Assembly (NCBI GenBank): GCA_030538605.1 | Contig: JAUNTQ010000025.1 | Coordinates: 1 to 37,339, forward strand | Direction: 5' to 3' | DNA from: Pseudomonadota bacterium | Lineage (GTDB): Bacteria > Pseudomonadota > Gammaproteobacteria > Burkholderiales > Burkholderiaceae_C | DNA: 37,339 nt | Part shown: positions 24,441 to 33,188 of the stretch, piece by piece | Position numbering within the stretch: position 1 is the first letter of the stretch | Layout of the letters: each line of letters begins with the position of its first letter | Notes under the pieces: generated by a model | Told to the model about the DNA's origin: nothing | What the model saw: the letters and a program-made list of their open reading frames with translations, nothing else | Database searches by the model: none | Made by a program: the position numbers and the translations under genes

Positions 24441-25988
24441 ATGGACATGAAAGTCAACAAGAAGCTGAGTCTGAAAGACCGCTACAACCTGATGACGCGC
24501 GACCTGGCCTGGACGCCCACTTACCAGGCCGTGAAAGACGTGTACCCGTATGCAGAATACGAAGGCATCAAGATTCACGATTGGGACAAGTTTGAAGACC
24601 CCTTTCGCATGACGATGGATGCGTACTGGAAATACCAGGCCGAAAAAGAACGCAAGCTCTACGCCATCATCGACGCCTTCACGCAAAACAACGGCCACCT
24701 TGGCGTGACCGATGCGCGCTACATCAACACGCTCAAGCTGTTCTTGACCGGCGTCAGCCCGCTCGAATACATGGCGCACCGTGGTTTTGCGCACGCCGGG
24801 CGGGCGTTTCCAGGCGCTGGCCCGCGCGTGGCCTGCCTGATGCAGTCGCTGGACGAAATTCGCCACGCGCAAACGCAGATCCACTCGCTCAGCAATTACA
24901 ACAAACACTACAACGGTTTTCAGAACTGGCGTCACCAGCATGACCGCGTGTGGTATTTGAGCGTGCCCAAGTCCTTCTTCGACGACGCCTGCACCGCTGG
25001 TCCGTTTGAATTCATGGTGGCCATCGGTTTCGCGTTTGAATACGTGCTGACCAATTTGCTGTTCGTGCCCTTCATCAGCGGCGCGGCCTACAACGGCGAC
25101 ATGGGGGCCATGGCCTTTGGTTTCAGCGCGCAGTCGGACGAATCGCGCCACATGACGCTGGGCCTTGAAATCATCAAGTTCATTCTGGAGCAAGACCCCG
25201 ATAATCTGCCCATCGTGCAGGCGTGGCTGGACAAATGGTTCTGGCGCGGCTACCGCGTGCTCACCCTGGTGGCCATGATGATGGATTACATGCTGCCCAA
25301 GAAAGTCATGAGCTGGAAAGAAGCGTGGGAAACCTATGCCGAGCAAAACGGCGGCGCACTTTTCAATGACCTGGCGCGCTACGGCATCACCGTGCCCAAG
25401 GGCTGGGAGCAGGCGTGCAAGGACAAGGATCACCTGAGCCATCAGGCCTGGAACGTGTTCTACAACTACGGCGCGGCCGCTCCTTTCCACACCTGGGCAC
25501 CGAGCGAGGCCGACATGAAGTGGCTGAGCGAAAAATACCCCGACAGCTTCGATAAATACTACCGCCCGCTGTGGGAGCACTACGCCAAGGAGCAAAAAGA
25601 AGGCCGCCGCTTTTACAACGCCACCTTGCCCATGCTGTGCAACGTGTGCCAGGTGCCCATGTTCTTCACCGAGCCGGACGACCCCACCAAAATCGCCTAC
25701 CGCGAAAGCGAATACAAGGGCGAGAAATACCACACCTGCTCTGACGGCTGCAAACACATTTTCGACAACGAACCCGAAAAATACGTGCAAAGCTGGCTGC
25801 CCGTGCAGCAGATTTACCAGGGCAACTGCTTCGAGCCAGATGCCGACCCGAGCAAACCCGATTTTGACCCGCTGATGGAAGTGCTGCGCTGGTACAAGCT
25901 GGAGTTCGGGCGCGACAACCTGGACTTTGCCGACTCGGAAGACAAGAAGAACTTCGAGCTGTGGCGCCAGCAGGCCACGGCCAACTGA
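24441..25988 (+). CDS. dmpN: Phenol hydroxylase P3, diiron oxygenase alpha subunit (DmpN)
   Basis: A 515-aa catalytic subunit that hydroxylates phenol to catechol. The diiron ligands are all present: E109 (SPLEY), E139 and H142 (DEIRH), E200 (FAFEY), and E234 and H237 (SDESRH). The C-terminal part has a YHS/zinc-type segment with CNVCQVP and CSDGCKHIF. ATG 24441 (MDMKVNKKLSLKDRYNLMTR) has GGAG upstream and matches the family N-terminus. The frame also opens at GTG 24402, overlapping dmpM, but that adds an unconserved 13 residues. Confidence 0.96.
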   Translation: MDMKVNKKLSLKDRYNLMTRDLAWTPTYQAVKDVYPYAEYEGIKIHDWDKFEDPFRMTMDAYWKYQAEKERKLYAIIDAFTQNNGHLGVTDARYINTLKLFLTGVSPLEYMAHRGFAHAGRAFPGAGPRVACLMQSLDEIRHAQTQIHSLSNYNKHYNGFQNWRHQHDRVWYLSVPKSFFDDACTAGPFEFMVAIGFAFEYVLTNLLFVPFISGAAYNGDMGAMAFGFSAQSDESRHMTLGLEIIKFILEQDPDNLPIVQAWLDKWFWRGYRVLTLVAMMMDYMLPKKVMSWKEAWETYAEQNGGALFNDLARYGITVPKGWEQACKDKDHLSHQAWNVFYNYGAAAPFHTWAPSEADMKWLSEKYPDSFDKYYRPLWEHYAKEQKEGRRFYNATLPMLCNVCQVPMFFTEPDDPTKIAYRESEYKGEKYHTCSDGCKHIFDNEPEKYVQSWLPVQQIYQGNCFEPDADPSKPDFDPLMEVLRWYKLEFGRDNLDFADSEDKKNFELWRQQATAN

Positions 25989-26008
25989 CAACGCGAGGAG
26001 ACCGAAAA

Positions 26009-26365
26009 ATGCCCGTCAAATCCATTGGAAGTTACGATTTTGCAGCGAAAGACACGGCAGACAAATTCCCCGCGCCGCTTCTGTTTTTCGGCTGGGAAGA
26101 CCACAAGATGTTCTGCTCGCCCATGGGCGTGCCTTTTCCGCCCACGATGAAGTTTGGCGAAATGTGCCAAGGTGCATTTGCGGGCATTTTTGGTGCGCAC
26201 CCCGATTTTGCCAAGATCAACTGGAGCGAAGCCGAGTGGTTCAAATCCGGCCAGCCCTGGCAGCCCGACATGGACAAGACACTGGCCGAAAACGGCCTGG
26301 GCCACAAGGACGTGATCCGCTTTCGCACGCCCGGGTTGATGGGGCTGGGTGGTTCGGCTTTTTGA
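26009..26365 (+). CDS. dmpO: Phenol hydroxylase P4, oxygenase gamma subunit (DmpO)
   Basis: A 118-aa small subunit of the hydroxylase. The conserved segments are IGSYDFAAKDTADKFPAPLL, FGWEDHKMFCSPMGVPFPP and WFKSGQPWQPDMDKTLAENG. ATG 26009 has GAGGAG 9 nt upstream; the in-frame opening at 25961 lies within dmpN and has no site. It is followed by the 276-bp repeat block C4/A4 before dmpP, the largest gap in the operon. Confidence 0.94.
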   Translation: MPVKSIGSYDFAAKDTADKFPAPLLFFGWEDHKMFCSPMGVPFPPTMKFGEMCQGAFAGIFGAHPDFAKINWSEAEWFKSGQPWQPDMDKTLAENGLGHKDVIRFRTPGLMGLGGSAF

Positions 26366-26373
26366 GCTTGACC

Positions 26374-26604
26374 GAACTGCCGGACGCGAAGGACGCGAAG
26401 ATTCCGCGAAGGACGCAAAAGGAATACCAAATTTTTTTGATGGTTCATGCAAAGGTCACTGCCTTGTAGGCTGGGTAGAGCGAAGCGAAACCCAGCACGC
26501 GACGCTGGCAAGAAGAGCTGGGTTTCGCTTCGCTCTACCCAGCCTACAAATTCATTTTTGTATTTCTTTCGCGTCCTTCGCGAATCCTTCGCGTCCGGCA
26601 GTTC
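26374..26604. repeat. Composite nested repeat C4 (outer family C arms around A4)
   Basis: The left outer arm starts GAACTGCCGGACGCGAAGGA at 26374 and contains two tandem GACGCGAAG units and a GCGAAGGACGC. The right outer arm is its near-complement and ends TTCGCGTCCGGCAGTTC at 26604. Hairpin A4 lies between them. The block fills the dmpO-dmpP gap, in which no gene is visible. Confidence 0.88.
26464..26549. repeat. Family A REP-like hairpin A4
   Basis: TTGTAGGCTGGGTAGAGCGA pairs with TCGCTCTACCCAGCCTACAA. The arms match perfectly through GAGCGAAGCGAAACCCAGC, the shortest arm variant of the family. It is nested inside the family C arms at 26374-26604. Confidence 0.9.
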
Positions 26605-26641
26605 AGTATTCACAACCCCACATTGATCTAGAGACAAAAAA

Positions 26642-27706
26642 ATGAGCTACCAGCTCACCATCGAACCCCTGGGCCAGGTGCTGGACGTGGAAGACGGCCA
26701 GACGATTCTGGACGTGGCTTTGCGTGCGGGCATTTACCTGCCGCACGCCTGCTGCCACGGCCTGTGTGCCACTTGCAAGATTCAGGTCGTCGACGGCGAG
26801 ATCGAGCACGGCGAGGCGAGCAACTTCGCGCTGATGGACTACGAGCGCGACGAGGGCAAGTGCCTGGCCTGCTGCGCCACGCTGGCGTCCGACGTGACCA
26901 TCGAAGCAGAGATCGAGGAAGAACCCGACGCGCGCAACCTGCCCGTGCAGGACTACAGCGGCACCGTCAGCCGCATCGAAAGCCTCACGCCCACCATCAA
27001 GGGCGTGTGGATCGCGCTGGATGCGCCCATCGACTTCCAGGCCGGGCAGTACATCAACCTGCACGTGCCGGGCGAAGCCGCGCCGCGCGCCTTCTCCATT
27101 GCCAGCGCGCCCGCGCAGGGCGGCGAGGTGGAGCTGAACATCCGCCACGTCCCCGGTGGCAAGGGCACGGGCTGGGTACACCAGCAGCTCAAAAGCGGCG
27201 ACAAGGTGCAGCTTTCCGGCCCCTACGGGCGCTTTTTCGTGCGCGAGAGCGAACACGAAAAAAGCGATCTGGCCTATCTGTTTCTGGCCGGTGGCTCGGG
27301 CCTGTCCAGCCCGCGCAGCATGGTGCTTGACTTGCTGGCCGCAGGCTGCACGCGGCCCATCACGCTGGTCAACGGCGCGCGCAGCGCCGATGAGCTTTAT
27401 CACCACGACGAGTTCGTGCAACTGGCCGCGAGGCACGCCCACTTCAGCTACGTGCCCGCGCTCTCGGGCGAAGCCCCCGAGGGCTGGACGGGCGCGCGCG
27501 GCTTCGTGCACGAAGCGGCCAAGGCGCATTTCAACAACGACTTTCGCGGCCACAAGGCCTATCTGTGCGGCCCCCCGCTGATGATCGAGGCGTGCATCGC
27601 CACGCTGATGCAGGGGCGCCTCTTCGAGCGCGACATCTACACCGAGAAATTCATCAGCGCCGCCGACGCGCAGCAGGTGCGCAGCCCGCTGTTCAAGAAG
27701 ATCTGA
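26642..27706 (+). CDS. dmpP: Phenol hydroxylase P5, NADH:acceptor reductase (DmpP)
   Basis: A 354-aa iron-sulphur flavoprotein that passes electrons from NADH to the oxygenase. The N-terminal plant-type [2Fe-2S] domain has cysteines C37, C42, C45 and C77 (CCHGLCATC...CLACC). The FAD domain has PRAFSIAS (RxxS motif) and the NAD domain LAGGSGLSSPRSM. The C-terminus (FEREDIY-like LFERDIYTEKF) is typical. GAGA lies 8 nt before the ATG. It is separated from dmpO by the composite repeat and from dmpQ by 173 bp. Confidence 0.95.
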   Translation: MSYQLTIEPLGQVLDVEDGQTILDVALRAGIYLPHACCHGLCATCKIQVVDGEIEHGEASNFALMDYERDEGKCLACCATLASDVTIEAEIEEEPDARNLPVQDYSGTVSRIESLTPTIKGVWIALDAPIDFQAGQYINLHVPGEAAPRAFSIASAPAQGGEVELNIRHVPGGKGTGWVHQQLKSGDKVQLSGPYGRFFVRESEHEKSDLAYLFLAGGSGLSSPRSMVLDLLAAGCTRPITLVNGARSADELYHHDEFVQLAARHAHFSYVPALSGEAPEGWTGARGFVHEAAKAHFNNDFRGHKAYLCGPPLMIEACIATLMQGRLFERDIYTEKFISAADAQQVRSPLFKKI

Positions 27707-27751
27707 AATGGCCAATGACTTCGCTTCGCTCAATGACCGGCGCTGGCGCGC

Positions 27752-27834
27752 CATGACAAATGACGAAGAGGCAGTGCCGGTGAATGCACGCAGTCATTCG
27801 TCATGTGCCGCAGGCACGGTCATTCGTCATCGGG
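27752..27834. repeat. Family D palindromic element D2
   Basis: CATGACAAATGACGAAG (27752) faces GTCATTCGTCATGTG (about 27792) and GGTCATTCGTCATCGG (about 27819); related ATGAC units occur from 27712 on. The units recall D1 at 33184. The element fills most of the dmpP-dmpQ gap (27707-27879), which holds no gene. Confidence 0.6.
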
Positions 27835-27879
27835 TATCGCAGATGCCTCGTGCCGTGCGCAACGCCATGAATCACTGAT

Positions 27880-28209
27880 ATGCCCGCCTACACCATCACC
27901 ATCAGCGACACCGGCGAAAGCTACCGCTGCCCCGACCACCGCAGCCTGCTCGAAGGCATGGAGGCGCTGGGCAAGAAAGGCATTCCCGTCGGCTGCCGCC
28001 AGGGCGGCTGCGGCGTGTGCAAGGTGCGCATCGACAGCGGCAGCTACACCACGCGCGTGATGAGCCGCGAGCACGTCAGCGCCGAAGACGAGGCCGCGGG
28101 CTGCGTGCTCTCGTGCCGTGTCAAACCCACCAGCGACGTGCGCCTGGCCGTGCTGGGGCAGATGAAGAAAAACGTCTGCCGCACCCCCATCCCACAACCG
28201 ACCTTTTGA
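27880..28209 (+). CDS. dmpQ: Chloroplast-type ferredoxin DmpQ (XylT-like)
   Basis: A 109-aa [2Fe-2S] ferredoxin. XylT-type proteins re-reduce the iron of catechol 2,3-dioxygenase after oxidative inactivation, notably by 4-methylcatechol. The cluster cysteines are C39, C44 and C47 in VGCRQGGCGVCKVR plus C75 or C79 in GCVLSCRV. The C-terminal extension after about residue 95 is unremarkable. It lies 22 bp before dmpB, fitting a role with that enzyme. No clear ribosome binding site precedes the ATG. Confidence 0.93.
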   Translation: MPAYTITISDTGESYRCPDHRSLLEGMEALGKKGIPVGCRQGGCGVCKVRIDSGSYTTRVMSREHVSAEDEAAGCVLSCRVKPTSDVRLAVLGQMKKNVCRTPIPQPTF

Positions 28210-28231
28210 ACACCAACCAAGGAGACACTTC

Positions 28232-29155
28232 ATGGCATTGACAGGCGTTTTGCGACCCGGGCACGCACAGATTCGCGTGCTCGATCTGGATGAATCGGTC
28301 AAGTGGTACACCGACGTGATGGGCCTGGTGCCCATGGGCCGAAGCGGCGACCGCGCCTTCTTCAAGACCCGCGCCGAGCGCGATCACCACAGCATCATCC
28401 TGCGCCAGTCCGACCGCGCGGGCATGGATTTCTTTGGCTACAAGGTGCTCGACAAAGCCACGCTCCATGAACTGGAGAAAAAGCTGCAAGCCCACGGCGT
28501 GAAGACCGAGCGCATTGCCGCGGGCGACTTGCCCGAAACCGGCGAGCGCGTGCGCTTCGAGATTCCCACCGGCCACGCCATCGAGCTGTATGCCGACAAG
28601 AAAGCCGTGGGCAACGCCACCGGCTGCACCAACCCCGAAATGGACGTGATCGACGGCCCCGGCATCACGCCCATTCGCATGGATCATTGCCTGGTGTACG
28701 GCACCGACCTGGACGGTGCCACCGAGCTGTTCACCCAAGTGCTGGGCTTTACCTTGGTCGAGCGCGTGAAGCTCGAGGACGGCAGCACCGACCTGGGCGT
28801 GTGGCTCACGTGCAGCGCCAAGGCGCACGACATCGCCATCGTGCGCCACGGCGAGCCAGACAAGCTGCACCACGTGAGCTTTCAGCTTGGCAGCTGGGAG
28901 CAGGTGCTGCGCGCGGCCGACATCATGAGCAAGAACCGCGTGTCCATCGACGTCGGCCCCACGCGCCACGGCATTACCAACGGCACCACCATCTACTTCT
29001 TCGATCCCAGCGGCAACCGGCTGGAGACCTTCTGCGGCGGCTACGACCACTACCCCGACATGCAGCCCATCACCTGGACCTGGGACGAGGTGGGCGCGGG
29101 CATCTTCTATCACGACCGCAAGCTCAACGACGCTTTCCTGAGCGTGGTGACTTGA
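28232..29155 (+). CDS. dmpB: Catechol 2,3-dioxygenase (DmpB)
   Basis: A 307-aa extradiol dioxygenase of the XylE/DmpB class that cleaves catechol to 2-hydroxymuconic semialdehyde. The Fe(II) ligands are H152 (MDHCLVYG), H214 (LHHVSF) and E265 (GNRLETF). The second-sphere residues H199, H246 (GPTRHG) and Y255 are also present. Two vicinal-oxygen-chelate modules are visible, and the length equals Pseudomonas DmpB. AAGGAG precedes the ATG by 9 nt. It is followed by a 117-bp gap with palindrome B4. Confidence 0.97.
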   Translation: MALTGVLRPGHAQIRVLDLDESVKWYTDVMGLVPMGRSGDRAFFKTRAERDHHSIILRQSDRAGMDFFGYKVLDKATLHELEKKLQAHGVKTERIAAGDLPETGERVRFEIPTGHAIELYADKKAVGNATGCTNPEMDVIDGPGITPIRMDHCLVYGTDLDGATELFTQVLGFTLVERVKLEDGSTDLGVWLTCSAKAHDIAIVRHGEPDKLHHVSFQLGSWEQVLRAADIMSKNRVSIDVGPTRHGITNGTTIYFFDPSGNRLETFCGGYDHYPDMQPITWTWDEVGAGIFYHDRKLNDAFLSVVT

Positions 29156-29175
29156 CGTCGATTGTCATGAAAAAC

Positions 29176-29253
29176 ATAGCTGCTTGCGCTTGATATACAA
29201 GTGGTTCATATAGTTTTGAATATAAAATTCTTGTATGACGTGCGCAAGCAGCT
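29176..29253. repeat. Family B palindrome B4
   Basis: ATAGCTGCTTGCGCTTGATA at the left pairs with AGCTGCTTGCGCACGTCATA from the other strand; both continue through TACAAG. The central part is AT-rich. It fills the gap between dmpB and the DUF336 gene and ends 19 bp before the latter's start codon. Confidence 0.83.
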
Positions 29254-29272
29254 CCTTAAATGAGAGTGATGC

Positions 29273-29719
29273 ATGACCCCGAAGCACAGTACCCCTCAGT
29301 CCGTCATTTCCGCCGACGCCGCCCATACCGCCGTGCGCGCGGCGGTTGAGAAAGCGGGCGAGCTGGGCATTCGCATCAACGTCGCCGTGACCGACGCCAG
29401 CGGCGTGCTCGCAGCCTTTCTGCGCATGCCCGGTGCCTTCCTGCACTCGGTGGACATCGCCATTGACAAGGCGTACACGGCGGCCAGCTTCGGCTGGCCC
29501 ACCTCGCAGTGGGAAGGCATCTTCGCCAGCGACCCGGCCCTGGCGCGCGGCATGCCGCACCGGCCGCGCATCGTCGTGTTTGGCGGCGGCCTGCCCATTC
29601 GGGAAGGTGGGCGCGAAGGCGGCGCGCTCATTGGCGGCATTGGCGTGTCGGGCGGCAGCGCCGAGCAGGACGAAGTGTGTGCCCGCGCGGGCCTGGCCGC
29701 GCTGGGCCTGAACGCATGA
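29273..29719 (+). CDS. GlcG/HbpS family (DUF336) protein
   Basis: A 148-aa protein of the GlcG/HbpS-like family. Typical segments are DAAHTAVRAAVEKAGELGIR, INVAVTDASGVLAAFLRMPG, SVDIAIDKAYTAASFGWPT and the C-terminal GALIGGIGVSGGSAEQDE. HbpS binds haem and senses redox stress in Streptomyces; the role of other members is unclear. Such genes recur in meta-cleavage operons between the dioxygenase and the dehydrogenase. It lies 19 bp upstream of dmpC, so it is clearly part of the operon. Confidence 0.88.
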   Translation: MTPKHSTPQSVISADAAHTAVRAAVEKAGELGIRINVAVTDASGVLAAFLRMPGAFLHSVDIAIDKAYTAASFGWPTSQWEGIFASDPALARGMPHRPRIVVFGGGLPIREGGREGGALIGGIGVSGGSAEQDEVCARAGLAALGLNA

Positions 29720-29738
29720 GTGAAAGCAAGCGAAGACC

Positions 29739-31193
29739 ATGAAACAGTTTCTCAACTTCATCAACGGCCAGTACGTCGCCACCGGGCGCACTTTTGACGA
29801 CATCAACCCGGTCGATGGCAGCGTCATCGGCCAGATCCACGAAGCCGGCCAGCCCGAGGTGAACGCCGCCGTCGCCGCCGCCCAGGCCGCGTTGAAAGGC
29901 GACTGGGGCAAGCTGGCCGTGCCCGAGCGCTGCAAGCTGCTCGACGCCGTGGCGGGCGAGATCAACCGGCGCTTCGACGACTTTCTGCAAGCCGAAATTG
30001 CCGACACCGGCAAGCCCGCCTCGCTCGCCAGCCACATCGACATTCCGCGTGGCGCGGCCAATTTCCAGATCTTCATCGACACCATCAAGAGCGCCGCCAC
30101 CGAGTCCTTCCACATGCGCACGCCCGATGGCAAGTCTGCCCTCAGCTACGGCGTGCGCGTGCCACGCGGCGTCATCGCCGTGGTCTGCCCGTGGAATCTG
30201 CCGCTGCTTCTGATGACCTGGAAAGTCGGCCCGGCGCTGGCCTGCGGCAACACCGTGGTCGTCAAGCCCAGCGAAGAAACGCCTGCAACGGCCACGCTGC
30301 TGGGCGAGGTGATGAACGCCGTGGGCGTGCCCGCAGGCGTGTACAACGTGGTGCATGGCTTCGGCCCGAATTCGGCAGGCGAATGCCTCACGCGCCACCC
30401 GGGCGTGAACGGCATCACCTTCACCGGCGAAACCCGCACCGGCAGCGCCATCATGAAAGCCGCCGCCGATGGCGTGCGCCCCGTCTCGCTGGAGATGGGC
30501 GGCAAGAACGCCGCCGTGGTGTTTGCCGACTGCGATTTTCAGGCGACGGTGGACACGCTCACCCGCTCCTGCTTCGAGAACGCGGGCCAGGTGTGCCTGG
30601 GCACCGAGCGCGTCTATGTCGAGCGCCCCTTGTTCGAGAAACTCGTGGCCGCCATGAAAGCCCGCGCCGAGGCCATGACCCCCGGCCTGCCCTTCGACAA
30701 GGCCACCAGAATAGGCCCCGTCATCAGCCGCGAGCATCAGGAAAAAGTGCTGGGCCTGTACCAGACGGCCGTGGACGAAGGTGCCACCGTGGTCACCGGC
30801 GGCGGCGTGCCCGACATGCCCGACGCGCTCAAGGGCGGCTGCTGGGTGCAGCCCACCATCTGGACGGGCCTGCCCGAAACCGCCACCGTGGTCACCGAAG
30901 AAATCTTCGGCCCCTGCTGCCACATCAGCGCCTTCGACAGCGAGGACGAAGTGCTGCAAAAGGTCAACGCCAACCGCTACGGCCTGGCCACCGCCGTGTT
31001 CACGCAAGACATTGGCCGCGCCAGTCGGCTGGCGCAGCACATCGATGTGGGGCTGTGCTGGGTCAACAGTTGGTTTTTACGCGACTTGCGCACCGCCTTC
31101 GGCGGCTCCAAGCAATCGGGCATCGGCCGTGAAGGCGGTGTGCATTCGCTGGAGTTCTATACCGAGCTGCGCAACGTGATGGTGAAGTTTTGA
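29739..31193 (+). CDS. dmpC: 2-Hydroxymuconic semialdehyde dehydrogenase (DmpC)
   Basis: A 484-aa NAD-dependent aldehyde dehydrogenase that oxidises the ring-fission product to 2-hydroxymuconate (4-oxalocrotonate enol). The catalytic cysteine is C286 in ENAGQVCLGTERV, the general base E252 in LEMGGKN, and the cofactor site shows VCPWNLPLLLMTWK and FTGETRTGSAI. Length and C-terminus (GREGGVHSLEFYTELRNVMVK) match XylG/DmpC. It follows the DUF336 gene by 19 bp and precedes dmpE by 154 bp. Confidence 0.95.
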   Translation: MKQFLNFINGQYVATGRTFDDINPVDGSVIGQIHEAGQPEVNAAVAAAQAALKGDWGKLAVPERCKLLDAVAGEINRRFDDFLQAEIADTGKPASLASHIDIPRGAANFQIFIDTIKSAATESFHMRTPDGKSALSYGVRVPRGVIAVVCPWNLPLLLMTWKVGPALACGNTVVVKPSEETPATATLLGEVMNAVGVPAGVYNVVHGFGPNSAGECLTRHPGVNGITFTGETRTGSAIMKAAADGVRPVSLEMGGKNAAVVFADCDFQATVDTLTRSCFENAGQVCLGTERVYVERPLFEKLVAAMKARAEAMTPGLPFDKATRIGPVISREHQEKVLGLYQTAVDEGATVVTGGGVPDMPDALKGGCWVQPTIWTGLPETATVVTEEIFGPCCHISAFDSEDEVLQKVNANRYGLATAVFTQDIGRASRLAQHIDVGLCWVNSWFLRDLRTAFGGSKQSGIGREGGVHSLEFYTELRNVMVKF

Positions 31194-31200
31194 GCAGCCG

Positions 31201-31317
31201 AACAGCCGGACGCGAAGGACGCGAAGGATTCGCGAAGGGCGCAAAAAAACATGGAAATTTTTTCTTGAATCTTTCGCGTCCTTCGCTTCATCTTTGCGTC
31301 CTTCGCGTCCGGCTGTT
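31201..31317. repeat. Family C palindrome C5
   Basis: AACAGCCGGACGCGAAGGAC (31201) pairs with GTCCTTCGCGTCCGGCTGTT ending at 31317. Several GCGAAGG units lie along the arms, and a short A/T-rich centre separates them. Unlike C4 and C7 it has no family A hairpin in the loop. It fills the dmpC-dmpE gap. Confidence 0.88.
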
Positions 31318-31347
31318 TTGAATTTTTAGCCTTCAAGGTTCCAACTC

Positions 31348-32130
31348 ATGCAACAAGAACTGATTGACCAACTGGGCGACGAACTGTACGAAGCCCTCAA
31401 GGCGTGCAAAACCGTCGAGCCGCTTACCAGCCGCCACGCGGGCATCACCATCGACGACGCCTACGCCATCCAGCAGCGCTTGATGGCGCGCCGCCTGCAA
31501 GCGGGCGAACGCGTGGTGGGCAAGAAGATTGGCGTCACATCAAAAGCCGTGATGAACATGCTGGGCGTGTACCAGCCCGACTTCGGCTGGCTGACCGATG
31601 GCATGGTCTACAACGAAGGCCAGGCGATTGAAGCCAGGACGCTGATCCAGCCCAAGGCCGAGGGCGAAATCGCCTTCGTGCTGAAGAAAACCCTGCAAGG
31701 CCCGGGCGTGACCGCCGCCGACGTGCTGGCCGCCACCGAAGGCGTGATGGCCTGCTTCGAGATCGTCGATTCGCGCGTCCAGGACTGGAAGATCCAGATC
31801 GCCGACACCGTGGCCGACAACGCCAGTTGCGGCGTCTTCGTGCTGGGCGACCGCCTGGTCGACGTGCGCGACGTCGATTTGTCCACCTGCGGCATGGTGC
31901 TGGAGAAAAACGGCGAAATCGTCGCCACCGGCGCAGGTGCCGCCGCGCTGGGCCACCCGGCCAACGCGGTGGCGTGGCTGGCCAACACGCTGGGCGCACA
32001 CGGCATTGCGCTGGAAGCGGGCGAAGTGGTGCTCTCCGGCTCACTCGCCATCATGGTGCCGGTGGTGGCGGGCGACAACCTGCGCGTGACCATCGGCGGC
32101 ATCGGCTCGTGCTCGGTGCGCTTTGTGTAA
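31348..32130 (+). CDS. dmpE: 2-Hydroxypenta-2,4-dienoate (2-oxopent-4-enoate) hydratase (DmpE)
   Basis: A 260-aa enzyme of the hydratase/decarboxylase family. It adds water to 2-hydroxypenta-2,4-dienoate to form 4-hydroxy-2-oxovalerate. Family motifs are ITIDDAYAIQQRLMARRL, GERVVGKKIGVTSKAVMNML, the metal-binding AEGEIAFVLKK and EIVDSRVQDWKIQIADTVAD. It is paralogous to DmpH in the same operon, with which it forms a complex in known systems. LDKxG differences and the order E-F-G support the hydratase call. Confidence 0.92.
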   Translation: MQQELIDQLGDELYEALKACKTVEPLTSRHAGITIDDAYAIQQRLMARRLQAGERVVGKKIGVTSKAVMNMLGVYQPDFGWLTDGMVYNEGQAIEARTLIQPKAEGEIAFVLKKTLQGPGVTAADVLAATEGVMACFEIVDSRVQDWKIQIADTVADNASCGVFVLGDRLVDVRDVDLSTCGMVLEKNGEIVATGAGAAALGHPANAVAWLANTLGAHGIALEAGEVVLSGSLAIMVPVVAGDNLRVTIGGIGSCSVRFV

Positions 32131-32150
32131 GGGGCGGCCGAATGAATACC

Positions 32151-32254
32151 TTCACCGCAGAGGCGCAGAGAACGCAGAGTGACGCAGAGTGACGCAGAGG
32201 AATTCCTTGTTTTTTCTCTGCGAACCTCTGCGTTCTCCGCGCCTCTGCGGTGAA
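32151..32254. repeat. Family C palindrome C6 (CGCAGAG variant)
   Basis: TTCACCGCAGAGGCGCAGAG (32151) faces CTCTGCG...CCGCGCCTCTGCGGTGAA ending at 32254. Two GTGACGCAGA units lie in tandem in the left part. The ends differ from other family C copies (TTCACCGC instead of CCGGAC), so this is a distinct subtype. It fills the dmpE-dmpF gap. Confidence 0.85.
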
Positions 32255-32285
32255 CAGCAGCGTTTAAATCTTGCGAGATCAATCC

Positions 32286-33188
32286 ATGACCAAAAAAATC
32301 AAATGCGCCCTGATCGGCCCCGGCAACATCGGCACCGATCTGCTCGCCAAATTGCAACGCAGCCCCGTGCTGCAACCCGTGTGGATGGTCGGCATCGACC
32401 CGCAGTCCGACGGCCTGAAGAAAGCGCGCGAGATGGGCATCAAGACCACCGCCGATGGCGTCGATGGCCTGGTGCCGCACATCAAGGCCGATGGTGTGCA
32501 GATCGTCTTCGACGCCACCAGCGCCTACGTACACGCCGAAAACTCGCGCAAGGTGAATGCCGAGGGCGCGATGATGATCGACCTGACGCCCGCCGCCATC
32601 GGCCCCTATTGCGTGCCCCCCGTCAATCTGAAGGCACACGTGGGCAAGGCGGAGATGAACGTCAATATGGTCACCTGCGGTGGGCAGGCCACCATCCCCA
32701 TGGTGGCCGCCATCAGCCGCGTGCAGCCGGTGGCATACGGCGAGATCGTCGCTACCGTTTCCAGCAAATCCGCCGGCCCCGGCACGCGCAAGAACATCGA
32801 CGAATTCACCCGCACCACGGCGGGCGCGATCGAGAAAGTGGGCGGCGCGAAAAAAGGTAAGGCCATCATCATCATCAACCCCGCCGAGCCGCCGCTCATC
32901 ATGCGCGACACGGTGCATTGCCTGATCGAAGGCACGCCCGATGAAGCGGCCATCACGAAAAGCATCCACGACATGCTGGCCGAGGTGCAGAAGTACGTGC
33001 CCGGCTACAAGCTCGTCAACGGCCCCGTGTTCGACGGCCAGCGCGTGAGCGTCTTTCTTGAAGTGGAAGGCCTGGGCGACTACCTGCCCAAGTACGCCGG
33101 CAACCTCGACATCATGACCGCCGCCGCCGCGCGCACCGCCGAGATGTTTGCCGAAGAAATCCTGGCGGGCACGCTCAAGTTGCAATGA
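32286..33188 (+). CDS. dmpF: Acetaldehyde dehydrogenase, acylating (DmpF)
   Basis: A 300-aa enzyme that turns acetaldehyde, NAD and CoA into acetyl-CoA. The NAD-binding loop is [12 protein letters not shown], and the catalytic cysteine is C131 in [12 protein letters not shown]. [22 protein letters not shown] and [16 protein letters not shown] segments match the family. It works as a channelling complex with DmpG, encoded next. ATG 32286 (MTKKIKCAL) fits homologues; the in-frame opening at 32271 adds MRDQS only. Confidence 0.95.
   Translation: MTKKIKCALIGPGNIGTDLLAKLQRSPVLQPVWMVGIDPQSDGLKKAREMGIKTTADGVDGLVPHIKADGVQIVFDATSAYVHAENSRKVNAEGAMMIDLTPAAIGPYCVPPVNLKAHVGKAEMNVNMVTCGGQATIPMVAAISRVQPVAYGEIVATVSSKSAGPGTRKNIDEFTRTTAGAIEKVGGAKKGKAIIIINPAEPPLIMRDTVHCLIEGTPDEAAITKSIHDMLAEVQKYVPGYKLVNGPVFDGQRVSVFLEVEGLGDYLPKYAGNLDIMTAAAARTAEMFAEEILAGTLKLQ

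Noticed and set aside
24387..25991. Long antisense open frame opposite dmpN, and similar ones opposite other dmp genes and dmpR
   Set aside because: High GC favours long antisense frames; none has recognisable domains, and the sense genes are certain.
31201..31317. Tandem GCGAAGGAC units as a possible CRISPR array
   Set aside because: Units are about 9 bp, without spacers of constant length, and form inverted arms; no cas genes are present.
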